From Rheinheimera pleomorphica (lineage in GTDB: Bacteria; Pseudomonadota; Gammaproteobacteria; Enterobacterales; Alteromonadaceae), in NCBI RefSeq assembly GCF_011634895.1, contig NZ_SIRR01000031.1, positions 303,932 to 367,931 of the forward strand: 64,000 nt of DNA, written 5' to 3'. The notes beneath the pieces were generated by a model. It saw only the letters and a list, made by a program, of their open reading frames with translations, made no database searches and was not told where the DNA came from. Below, one piece after another: positions 55,301-62,964 of the stretch. Made by a program: the position numbers and the translations under genes. Numbering within the stretch: the first letter of the stretch is position 1; every line of letters starts with the position of its first letter.

Positions 55301-55697
55301 GCTATGGGATAACGTGCTAATCCCCTGCAGCGAGCTGGAACAATTAGCCCAGGCAAAACCCAATTTAACGATATACCGCTTTGACAATATCTGCCGGCTG
55401 GATAATGGTTTCTCGCTGGCGTTAACCGAGCACGAAGGCGCTACCGTAACAGGAGTCAGCTTTAATCAGTGGGACGGCATTGATTACAGTCAGTACGGCA
55501 GCCTGAGCTGGCAAAATGGCGTACTGACCTTTATCCCTAAAGCCGGTGTATCAGGCCATATTAGCCTGAACATACTGATTGAAACTCCGGGTGTAAATTA
55601 TGGTTACAACTTACGCTTATATATCGACCCGACGCTAACCAGGAAAAAGCGCCGCGGCATCCCCAAATGGCTATTTGTGGTACCGACAACATCTTAA
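52371..55697 (+). CDS. exported leucine-rich repeat protein with shared C-terminal tail
   Basis: The 1108-residue protein has a signal peptide (MTLKHSALLFTLLSAMQLAHA). After a long unrecognised region (about 30-540), residues 553-671 form a PPC-like beta-sandwich starting ANDNFNNAIALNGVQGQLTG with SSVWYRYTASADG. An internalin-like leucine-rich repeat block follows (about 713-1006, for example LGLSGLNLTSLSGLSLPAALYSLDLSSN in pieces), then a cadherin-like strand region. It ends RRGIPKWLFVVPTTS. Function is unknown but surface adhesion or binding is expected. aagga precedes the ATG, and a terminator follows. Confidence 0.85.
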   Translation: MTLKHSALLFTLLSAMQLAHATPSSDSDLDRHLQHRHLQLSIERQRMLQAAMPAKPAADDQYTPAHTKTVKPQTAAELRTNADLFNASVRPVITNASATKSRPLLMLSASAQPTSNAVNSFSGSYFLYHTGQELSYLTRGRLQLNNTDGQIWLSHGNATFDLHVDDEGFLIMTLQEPWLQYESYTHIDNSAVRLQRYMNSIEFKPEYQADGSIVFSGDVNYTHVYPDGEYADETFWSNESYLGVNANNQLNLSAILPVNQAFNLPLVQDTTNNVNYANGIVIAANSYSQSVKVVLTEKTSQSASGNWSYQVINSAGDVETVSETVNLLFNADGSASFSGPSGLNAQASAFNRPGTPQPLLNVVYQRAGSSATQASTAYESLLSIKNPAYNRSVPGIYLFKQNGLEQEYFWLELYEDGTGISAQTLGEPVNGVYANMQVIPYLWADTGAEQGTIIDMRRYRYRVASGKNGWCIPEQFSPSPQADCVLYSSRTIDFYNSDSINGQPIVHTEHRYRFYDTAFYLEDFEKDALSYLNVDNRYFYELQQRPVPLPDIPANDNFNNAIALNGVQGQLTGSTIRATVEPGEQCYDWFCDGSSVWYRYTASADGMLELNLSAREYSYMAAFTGDSLANLVQQGSRYDTGNGMELQVEVSAGTTLYIAVSDPNHTTGSFELQWQYNGFTPIAEIQFADNKLRQCVQNSGYQYAEQLTAIDCIGVNNLGGIEHFVNLRYVTFTGDYWNNDSDSQLTDLTPLTTLNKVEELSLYYQNLTDAMLAALADFKFSETYDYPWLNLTGSQLTEASIPLLVELLANKNGAYLSIESNQFTQLGGLEQLSGLRQLYIGRNPFANLGQVMTLVSQMSNLSSLGLSGLNLTSLSGLSLPAALYSLDLSSNPIENLTSVLPFVSSDNLWFLNLSSTEISDASALAGLNLAYLYLDNSRLTNIDFVASLANLNYLGIGGTYVSSVLPLLDAPSLESVSLWDNVLIPCSELEQLAQAKPNLTIYRFDNICRLDNGFSLALTEHEGATVTGVSFNQWDGIDYSQYGSLSWQNGVLTFIPKAGVSGHISLNILIETPGVNYGYNLRLYIDPTLTRKKRRGIPKWLFVVPTTS

Positions 55698-55706
55698 GCT
55701 GAACAA

Positions 55707-55735
55707 GGCCGCGTTTATCGCGGCCTTATCTTTTA
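55707..55735 (+). terminator. rho-independent terminator after the LRR gene
   Basis: ggccgcg (55707-55713) pairs with cgcggcc (55719-55725) around tttat, followed by ttatctttt. It lies ten bases after the stop codon. Confidence 0.85.
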
Positions 55736-55877
55736 CTGCTTTCTTTTTTAACAAAAAATATAACGCTAAAAACAATATTATTTTGCTTGGTATTTCGCCG
55801 TTTCTTCATTAGCATAGTGCGCTTATTAAGCCCTAATGCTTAATAGTTGTCTGAAAACGCGTCAGGGAGAAAAGTAG

Positions 55878-58800
55878 ATGCGCTTTAAAACTATAACAAC
55901 ATGCTTCACCGTGTTACTCGCCTTAAGCGGTAACCTTTTTAGCCTATCGCACGCCAGTGCAGTAGCCACACCAGTATCTACCTCAAGCGCACAGCAACTT
56001 TCATTTACCCAAGTTGAAGTTGCCGGCAGCAAAGCCATGCTGCCACTGGATGTCATGCCTGGCTGGTTGTCACGCAATGCTTATAACTTTCAATTTTCTG
56101 CCGATGGCAGCGGTATGGCCAGTAACAGCCAGTGGCAGGAATACCACCGCAGCTATCCGATAAGCTGGCAGCTTAGCGACGGTAAACTGGTGGTAACCTT
56201 ATCAGAACTCAGCAGCGCTTTTGTCAGCCACCACTACCCGTTTTTTCAAATTGCTGCCCGTTACGGTCAGCCAGTCGCCGATGAAATGATCCGCCTTGCT
56301 GATGAAGGTCATATTAACTACAGCCTGCAAATCAATGAACAATCCGGCATAGTACGTCATCAGCTGAGTAAACTCGCCAGTGACGGCACTAAGCTGCGCG
56401 TCCTTAATCAGGTTACCAGCCGCTACCAGCTGCAAATCCCACCAGAGTGGAACTGGCAAGGGCCTGAAGCTGTAGCCGACATAGAAAGCCAGTTCGAGTC
56501 AGACTACCTGGCCGATAACAGCAGCCGCTTTGACAACATCAGCAGCAGTGCACTGCACGGTGACTGGTTATTGTTTACCTATCGCCAGCATCAGTATGGC
56601 CCCCAGTTAAATAACGGTCAGTTGCTTGCCGGCACCTATGCCGATTTACTCAGCCTGGAGCCAGACGGTAGTGTCAGCACACGCTACTCAAGCGACCTGT
56701 TCAGCTGGAGCCTGCAAGATGGCAAGCTACAACTACACGCCGGTGACGACCTGTATATCATCACGCCGAAACTGCAGGACGATGATGTCTATCTGGCGCA
56801 GGTAGAATATTGGCAAAATGGCGTGCTAAGCCAGCTGTATGCCAGTCAGCTGGTTAAAAAACACAGTAATATCAGCGCCTTTACCGATAATCTGGTAACA
56901 GCACTGCCAACAATGTATGTTGCCGGTATTAACAACTATTCACCATCGGCCTGGACCACAGATGCGCCCTGGCAGGATAACGAAATTAACCCGCAGTGGT
57001 TTTTCGGCTATCAGTTCAAAGCCGATGGTCAGGTACGCCGTGGCATTTATGCCACCATCAATGCCAGCAACGAGCCAGAGTATAACATGGGTGTTCTGTG
57101 GGGTTATTACCTGAACAATGATCAGTTGACCCAGCATTATCAAAACGACTACAGCAGCCAACAGCGTTACTGGGATATCTTGCAAATAGATGCCGAGGGC
57201 CGGGTCTATGTGCTGGAGCAATCAACTTATGGCTATGACCGCAACTCGGATGGTGTTATCGATGCCAGTGAAGATGGTGGTTATATAGCACCAAGGGTTA
57301 ATGTGCTGCACAGCTATGATATGAGCCGCAACAGCGCGATGTGGCAGCGCCTGCCAGATAGCGACAATGATGGCCTGAACGACTTTATTGAAGAACAGTA
57401 CAACACCGATGCCAGCAACCCGGACAGCGACGGCGACGGCTATTCTGACGGCTATGAAATAGCTCAGGGCACAGCACCGGACGATGCCAGCTCAAAACCG
57501 GCGGCCAAAGCTACCGACTTTAACCGGGCTGAAGTGGCAAACAGCAAAATAACACTGCCCGAGCCTACCATGCCGGGCTGGCTGACGCGTGATGCCTATA
57601 ATCTGATATTACATGAAGACGGCAACCTGATAATTGGCAACAACCAGTGGCAGGAGCGCCACCGGACCAGTTTTGGCAACTGGTCTGCACTGGATGGCAA
57701 GGTAACGCTGCAGTATGACAACTATGTGTCAGAGCGTACCTTTAGCGAGCCCTACCCCTATACACAAGTTGCCCAGCTTTATGGCCAGGCGCTGGCAGAT
57801 AAGTTAATAGACTTTCACAATAGGGGCATTATCGATACACACATCGAGCTGCAGGAAGTCACTGCTGAAGTTGAAAAGCAGCTACATAAAACCGATGCCA
57901 GCGGCCAGCAGGTACAAGTGATAACCAAGCTGGAGCACAGGTTAAACCTGCCCTATGCCATTATTTACGAGCAACCGCAACCGGTACGCTACAGCGAAAC
58001 CAGCACCGTGCATGACTATCTGGCTAACCCGGCCAGTGTGCTCAGCCATACCAACGCCAGTGCTATGGTGGGCCAGTGGGCACTGCTGACCTACCGTGAA
58101 CATCTGTATGGCAGCACCCGTAACAACTTGTTAGAAAACGGCAGTTTTGCCGATCTGCTGACACTGCACAACAACGGCAGTGTCACCTCAGCGCATTCGG
58201 CGTTTAACTTTAGCTGGGCTTTTGTTAACGGCGTACTGCGTTTAAGCGATGGCGAACACCTGTTTATTGTGACGCCGGTGCAGCAGCAAGGCAGTGTTTA
58301 CCTGGCCCGGGTCGAATACTATATCGGCGGTCAGCTTAATCAGGTGTACGCCAGTCAGCTGGTAAAACGCGAGCCAAACCATCAGCTGTTTACCGATAAC
58401 CTGGTCACCCGGCTACCGCAGTTCTGGGTGTCAGCGGTGAATAACTATATGCCATCATCCTGGCAAAATGCGCTGCCCTGGCAGCAAAATATGCTGCAAC
58501 CGGAAATGCTGTTTGGTTATCAGTTCCTGCCCGGCAACCAGCTTCGCCGCGGCATTGCAACCGACGCCTTCCAAAGTGACACGCCATCCCTGCTGATGGG
58601 ACAAATCTGGGATTACAACGTCGACGGCAATAAGGTCAGCCTGAATTATCAATCGGCGTATCTCACACGCCAGCGTAACTTTGAAGTACTGCAGGTCGAC
58701 CCGCAGGGCCGGGTTTATGTACTGGAATACGGCTTGTTTGGCCAGGACTTAGATGGCAGTGGCGTAGTCGAAGCGGCTGAAATAGGCAGCTTTGTGGCCC

Positions 58801-59330
58801 ACCGCATTAATGTGCTGCATTTGTATGACTTGTCTAAACACGAGCAAATGTGGGCAGCGCTGCCCGATGCCGACAACGACGGCATTAATGACTATGTTGA
58901 ATTTGACCTCGGCACTAACCCTAACAACGCAGACAGCGACAGTGATGGTTTGCTCGACGGCGAAGAAATAGCACAGGGGCTAAACCCGCTAAACAATGAC
59001 ACAGACGGCGATGGTATTAGCGACGGTGTTGATGCCATACCCGATGGCGTTTGGTTGCAGGTTATGACTAACGAAGGTGGCACTGTCGATAAAAGCTACT
59101 TTGAGGTTGCCCGCAACTCCAGCGCCAGTATCACTATTACCCCGGCGCCGGGGTATCGGATCCGCAGTGTCAGCGGCTGTAACGGTAGCCTGCAGCAACA
59201 GCACTATACCACTGCGCCGCTCAGCGAGGCCTGTACCATTAACGTCGAATTTAGCAAGCGCGCCAAGCGGCGTAGCAAATTGTGGCTATTGCTGGCGGTA
59301 CCGCCAAGCCAGGGGGCAACACCAAACTGA
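55878..59330 (+). CDS. exported protein with internal duplication and type-3 repeats
   Basis: The 1150-residue protein has a signal peptide (about 1-30). It contains two similar long units: one from about residue 43 (FTQVEVAGSKAMLPLDVMPGW) and one from about 548 (FNRAEVANSKITLPEPTMPGW), each with SADG-type strands, SALHGDWLLFTYRQHQYG or NASAMVGQWALLTYREHLYG, and VYASQLVK. Thrombospondin type-3-like calcium-binding repeats (PDSDNDGLNDF, NPDSDGDGYSDGYE; later ADNDGINDYVE, NNDTDGDGISDG) close each unit. A divergent InlB-type C-terminal domain follows, ending RRSKLWLLLAVPPSQ plus five residues. Role unknown, probably surface-exposed. Confidence 0.85.
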   Translation: MRFKTITTCFTVLLALSGNLFSLSHASAVATPVSTSSAQQLSFTQVEVAGSKAMLPLDVMPGWLSRNAYNFQFSADGSGMASNSQWQEYHRSYPISWQLSDGKLVVTLSELSSAFVSHHYPFFQIAARYGQPVADEMIRLADEGHINYSLQINEQSGIVRHQLSKLASDGTKLRVLNQVTSRYQLQIPPEWNWQGPEAVADIESQFESDYLADNSSRFDNISSSALHGDWLLFTYRQHQYGPQLNNGQLLAGTYADLLSLEPDGSVSTRYSSDLFSWSLQDGKLQLHAGDDLYIITPKLQDDDVYLAQVEYWQNGVLSQLYASQLVKKHSNISAFTDNLVTALPTMYVAGINNYSPSAWTTDAPWQDNEINPQWFFGYQFKADGQVRRGIYATINASNEPEYNMGVLWGYYLNNDQLTQHYQNDYSSQQRYWDILQIDAEGRVYVLEQSTYGYDRNSDGVIDASEDGGYIAPRVNVLHSYDMSRNSAMWQRLPDSDNDGLNDFIEEQYNTDASNPDSDGDGYSDGYEIAQGTAPDDASSKPAAKATDFNRAEVANSKITLPEPTMPGWLTRDAYNLILHEDGNLIIGNNQWQERHRTSFGNWSALDGKVTLQYDNYVSERTFSEPYPYTQVAQLYGQALADKLIDFHNRGIIDTHIELQEVTAEVEKQLHKTDASGQQVQVITKLEHRLNLPYAIIYEQPQPVRYSETSTVHDYLANPASVLSHTNASAMVGQWALLTYREHLYGSTRNNLLENGSFADLLTLHNNGSVTSAHSAFNFSWAFVNGVLRLSDGEHLFIVTPVQQQGSVYLARVEYYIGGQLNQVYASQLVKREPNHQLFTDNLVTRLPQFWVSAVNNYMPSSWQNALPWQQNMLQPEMLFGYQFLPGNQLRRGIATDAFQSDTPSLLMGQIWDYNVDGNKVSLNYQSAYLTRQRNFEVLQVDPQGRVYVLEYGLFGQDLDGSGVVEAAEIGSFVAHRINVLHLYDLSKHEQMWAALPDADNDGINDYVEFDLGTNPNNADSDSDGLLDGEEIAQGLNPLNNDTDGDGISDGVDAIPDGVWLQVMTNEGGTVDKSYFEVARNSSASITITPAPGYRIRSVSGCNGSLQQQHYTTAPLSEACTINVEFSKRAKRRSKLWLLLAVPPSQGATPN

Positions 59331-59337
59331 GTTATCC

Positions 59338-59366
59338 AGCGCCGGCCTTGCCGGCGCTGTTATTTT
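59338..59366 (+). terminator. rho-independent terminator
   Basis: agcgccggc (59338-59346) and gccggcgct (59350-59358) form a 9-bp GC-rich stem with a three-base loop, followed by gttatttt. It lies just after the stop of the duplicated exported protein and before the convergent INIG-repeat gene. Confidence 0.85.
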
Positions 59367-59386
59367 AACGACAGCCTGCTATTGAA

Positions 59387-59890
59387 CTACTGATTAACCT
59401 CCGCCTCAGGGTCCAGCGGCTCGCCAATATTAATCAGCTTATCGGCGCCTTTAGCAGAGCCAAAAAAGTATTCATCGGCGTCAATATCCTCGCCAATATT
59501 AATATACTCTGAGCTCTGCCGCCCCAGGTTAGGGTCGCCTTCAGGGTCAATATAGTCGCCAATGTTAATTACTTCTGAGGGCGCAGTGTATAAGTTAGGA
59601 TCGGCCTCGGGGTCAATGTACTCACCAATATTAATCAGCTCGGCCGCGCCCTGGCCGACATAGGTTTCCGGGTCCAGCGGCTCGCCAATATTAATCAGCT
59701 CGCTTGCAGGTGCGGCATCACTGCCAACACTTTGCGCCTTGCCTTGCATCAGCCAGGGCAGCGCCTGAGCGCTCGTTTTTAGCGGTGCCGCCGTGTCAGG
59801 CGCGGCCTCTTGCTCCGTGGCGTTATCGCCACTTTGCCACCACAGCAGCACTATCACTACGGGCACCAACAACAGCAGTATTTTTTTCAT
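59387..59890 (-). CDS. membrane-anchored INIG-repeat protein
   Basis: The 167-residue protein has a short N-terminal hydrophobic segment (MKKILLLLVPVVIVLLWW) that should anchor it in the inner membrane or act as a signal peptide. After a linker (about 20-63) come five copies of an INIG repeat (INIG at 66, 86, 108, 130 and 153), each of the form [LVY]INIG[ED]xxDPE, with DPN following the second and third. The spacing is 20-23 residues. The repeat unit is acidic (Asp/Glu rich), so metal binding or a protein scaffold is possible. I do not recognise the family. The ATG at 59890 was chosen; an upstream reading to 59926 is unlikely. Confidence 0.75.
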   Translation of the reverse strand: MKKILLLLVPVVIVLLWWQSGDNATEQEAAPDTAAPLKTSAQALPWLMQGKAQSVGSDAAPASELINIGEPLDPETYVGQGAAELINIGEYIDPEADPNLYTAPSEVINIGDYIDPEGDPNLGRQSSEYINIGEDIDADEYFFGSAKGADKLINIGEPLDPEAEVNQ

Positions 59891-60112
59891 GGTCTGTCCT
59901 GTATCTACGCATTCATTCGGCCACAAGATAGCGCCAGTGGCATTCGCTTACAAGCGCCAGCAGTGGTTTATCTGAGCGGCAATATAATAAATAAATTGCT
60001 GTACCTGCCAGCGCTTCTTCATTTACTATTTACCACTTTATTAAAAATAAAATACGTATCAGATTGTTTAATCAACAAGTTGTTATGTTGTCGCAGTAAA
60101 CAGGTGTAGTAA

Positions 60113-62926
60113 ATGAAACTGAAAACCGTATCGTTTCTGGCATTTTGGCTATGGGCCACAGTAACAGCAACAGGCGTTTTTGCCGCTGAGCAGGCCATTA
60201 GCCTGTGGCAACTAAACCCGGCACAGCCGGCAATGCAACAACTGCATACGCCGGTACACAGTACTCAACATATCGCACTGAGCTTAGATGCTAAACAGCT
60301 TAGCACGGTAAATGCCAAAACGACCGTGGCAATTGCCGTGCCGCTATTTCACCAGCCATTACAGCTTAACGTAAACCGGGTAACAGTGCGCGATAAGCAA
60401 CGTACGCTGCATGCAAGCAATGGCAGCCAGCGCCTGATACTGACCACTGACGGCAGCCATACCTTTGCGACGGTGATTACCGAACGGGGTAGCTGGAGTA
60501 TCAACGGTAAAGACAATAGCGCTGTGATGTACCAAAGCCATGATCCGGCGCACCAGCATAGCAGCAGCGAAAAAGACTACATTATTGCGCCACCACAACA
60601 GCCGGTACTGAAAAAAAGCCCGCCACAGCAACAAAGCGCTGATGTTAACAGCGACGCCGTCGCCATTGTTGATGCCTATATTTTGTACACTGACGCCAGC
60701 AGCCAGCTGTATGGCAGCAATAGCGGTGCCCTGACCCGCATTAATCATATTGTTGCCGTAACCAATGATATTTACCGCGCCAGCAACGTGAAAATTGAAT
60801 TAAATGCGCTGCGTATCGACAAAGTTGATTACCCGCAAAGCTTTAACACGACCGAAGCGCTGTACCATGTTACCGGCAATAATGATCAGAGTTATTTTAC
60901 CGAGCAGCGGCAAATACGCGACGCCATCGGCGCCGATGTGATGATACTGCTGCGGCCCTATGTTAACGACGGCATCTGTGGCCAGGCCTGGGCTAACGGC
61001 AGTTTTTACAGCACCTACTATATGGTGTCACACACCAGTATCAATTGCGGCGACGAGGTCAATGCTCACGAACTGGGCCACAATATGGGCCTGCTGCACT
61101 CGCGCAAACAGGGCGATACCGGTAAAACCTACCCCTTTGCGCTGGGCCACGGTGTTGATAACAGCTTTACCACTGTGATGGCCTACCCGTCGGCCTTTGG
61201 CGGCGCAAGCCGGGTATTTAAGTTTTCCTCGCCCGACTTAGACTGCAACGGCCAGCCCTGTGGCGTTGACCGTAACGACAGCGTCAACGGCGCCGATGCC
61301 GTTTACGCCTTAAACCAGAAACGGTTTGAAATAGCTGCAGTGGCCGAGCGCGGCCTGGTGTATGGCAGCCTGAATGTTGCCGTATCGGGCGCGGCCAGCG
61401 CGGCTATCGTCAGCAGCAGCGGCCATGGCGGCACAGCGCCGTACGGCTTAAGCCAGCTTGAACTGGGCAGCACGGTAAGCTTAAGTGCACCGGCCAGTGC
61501 CGATGGCATAGCGTTTTTTGCCTGGCGGGGCTGCGACAGCAGCAACGGTTTAGATTGCAGCCTGACGCTGCGCGGCCATAGCGACGTGACCGCGATATAC
61601 GCCGACATGCCCGCCAATCTGGCCGAAGCCGCAGACGCGCCGGAGCTGGAGTTTATCAGCGGTGGCGGCGCAGAATGGCAAATAGATACCAGCCAGAGCG
61701 CGCAAGGCCCGGCATCTGTGCGCAGCGGCGCTATAGCCGACTACCAGCAAAGCCTGATGGAAACCAGCCTCAGCGGGGATGGCAGCTTCAGCTTTCGCTG
61801 GAAAGTGTCGTCCGAGGCTAGTTTCGATTATCTACGGTTCTATGTTAACAATGAAATACATAGCGAGATCTCCGGCGAAGTCGACTGGCAACAGATCACA
61901 ATAACGTTACCGCTCGGCAACAACCAACTGCGCTGGGCTTATAGCAAAGACGGCAGTATTAGCAGCGGCGTAGATGCCGGCTGGGTCGATAATGTTAGCT
62001 GGCAACCCAATCCGCCACCGGCCCATGACAGTTTTGCCCAAGCCAGCCTGCTCAGCGGCATAGAAGGCCAAATCACTGACAATAATCAGCGCGCCAGCAC
62101 CGAACAGGGCGAGCCGGTGATTGCCGGCGCCAGTGGTAAAACCTTATGGTGGCGCTGGACAGCCCCCTTCAGCGGTGCGGTCTATTTCAACACCCATAAC
62201 AGCAGCTTTAATACGGTACTGGCCGTGTACACCGGCGATAGCTTCACTCGCCTGGACCAGGTAGCGTTTAACGATGACAGCTTTACCAGCCTGAGCAGTG
62301 AGCTAAGTTTTAATGCCGTAGCCGGCACTGAATACCGCATTCTGGTCGATGGTATGTTTGGCGCCGCCGGTGATATCCATCTGAACTGGTTACTCACGCC
62401 GCAGCTTGAACTTAGCTTAAGCCGCACCGGAGAGGGCGCAGGCACAGTGCAGCTAAATGCTTATACCCCCTGCACTGACAGCTGTAGTTACACACTAAGC
62501 CGCGGCCTGCCCATCAGCATTAGCGCCCTGCCTGACAGCAGCAGTGAATTTTCGCACTGGTCTGGCGCCTGCAGTGGCAGCGGCAGCTGTGAATTTATCC
62601 TTGAAGATAACAGCAGTGTCAGCGCGCATTTTGCCTTAAAACAATACGATATCAACATCAGCTCCGGTGATGGCGGCACTGTTATCAGCGCACCCGGCGT
62701 GGTAAGCCATGGCCAGGGTGCAGTCTTTACTTTACAACCGGCCAAAGGCTACCGGGTAAACCGTCAGGTTAGCGGCACCTGCCCGCCCGGACAGTGGTTA
62801 GACAGCGTCACCTACCAAACCGGTGCCGCCAGCGGCGCCTGCGCAGTCAGTTTTAGCTTTAGCAAAATAGTGCCACGAAAATTCCCACTCTGGTTACTGG
62901 CTATCCCTAAAGACGACAGCAACTAA
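60113..62926 (+). CDS. reprolysin-like secreted metalloprotease with shared C-terminal tail
   Basis: The 937-residue protein has a signal peptide (about 1-24) and a propeptide region. The catalytic domain (about 180-425) has the zinc motif HELGHNMGLLHS (His319, Glu320, His323, His329) and a Met-turn TVMAYPSAF, as in M12B reprolysin-like (metzincin) proteases. A divergent InlB-like region, a jelly-roll-like domain, a PPC-like beta-sandwich (AHDSFAQASLLSGIEGQITD, about 641-765) and two InlB-type repeats follow. It ends PRKFPLWLLAIPKDDSN. The substrate is unknown. A bidirectional hairpin follows the stop. Confidence 0.88.
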   Translation: MKLKTVSFLAFWLWATVTATGVFAAEQAISLWQLNPAQPAMQQLHTPVHSTQHIALSLDAKQLSTVNAKTTVAIAVPLFHQPLQLNVNRVTVRDKQRTLHASNGSQRLILTTDGSHTFATVITERGSWSINGKDNSAVMYQSHDPAHQHSSSEKDYIIAPPQQPVLKKSPPQQQSADVNSDAVAIVDAYILYTDASSQLYGSNSGALTRINHIVAVTNDIYRASNVKIELNALRIDKVDYPQSFNTTEALYHVTGNNDQSYFTEQRQIRDAIGADVMILLRPYVNDGICGQAWANGSFYSTYYMVSHTSINCGDEVNAHELGHNMGLLHSRKQGDTGKTYPFALGHGVDNSFTTVMAYPSAFGGASRVFKFSSPDLDCNGQPCGVDRNDSVNGADAVYALNQKRFEIAAVAERGLVYGSLNVAVSGAASAAIVSSSGHGGTAPYGLSQLELGSTVSLSAPASADGIAFFAWRGCDSSNGLDCSLTLRGHSDVTAIYADMPANLAEAADAPELEFISGGGAEWQIDTSQSAQGPASVRSGAIADYQQSLMETSLSGDGSFSFRWKVSSEASFDYLRFYVNNEIHSEISGEVDWQQITITLPLGNNQLRWAYSKDGSISSGVDAGWVDNVSWQPNPPPAHDSFAQASLLSGIEGQITDNNQRASTEQGEPVIAGASGKTLWWRWTAPFSGAVYFNTHNSSFNTVLAVYTGDSFTRLDQVAFNDDSFTSLSSELSFNAVAGTEYRILVDGMFGAAGDIHLNWLLTPQLELSLSRTGEGAGTVQLNAYTPCTDSCSYTLSRGLPISISALPDSSSEFSHWSGACSGSGSCEFILEDNSSVSAHFALKQYDINISSGDGGTVISAPGVVSHGQGAVFTLQPAKGYRVNRQVSGTCPPGQWLDSVTYQTGAASGACAVSFSFSKIVPRKFPLWLLAIPKDDSN

Positions 62927-62933
62927 CAGCACA

Positions 62934-62957
62934 GCGCCGCTGTAATAACAGCGGCGC
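62934..62957. terminator. bidirectional terminator between convergent genes
   Basis: gcgccgctgt (62934-62943) and acagcggcgc (62948-62957) form a perfect 10-bp stem with an aata loop between the metalloprotease (+) and the adhesin-like gene (-). T-runs on either side are weak, so a termination role is likely but not certain. Confidence 0.7.
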
Positions 62958-62964
62958 CTTAACT

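Noticed and set aside
55650..62926. PEP-CTERM, GlyGly-CTERM or LPXTG signals in the exported proteins
   Set aside because: No PEP, Gly-Gly or LPXTG box precedes the hydrophobic part, and the basic cluster is before it, not after.
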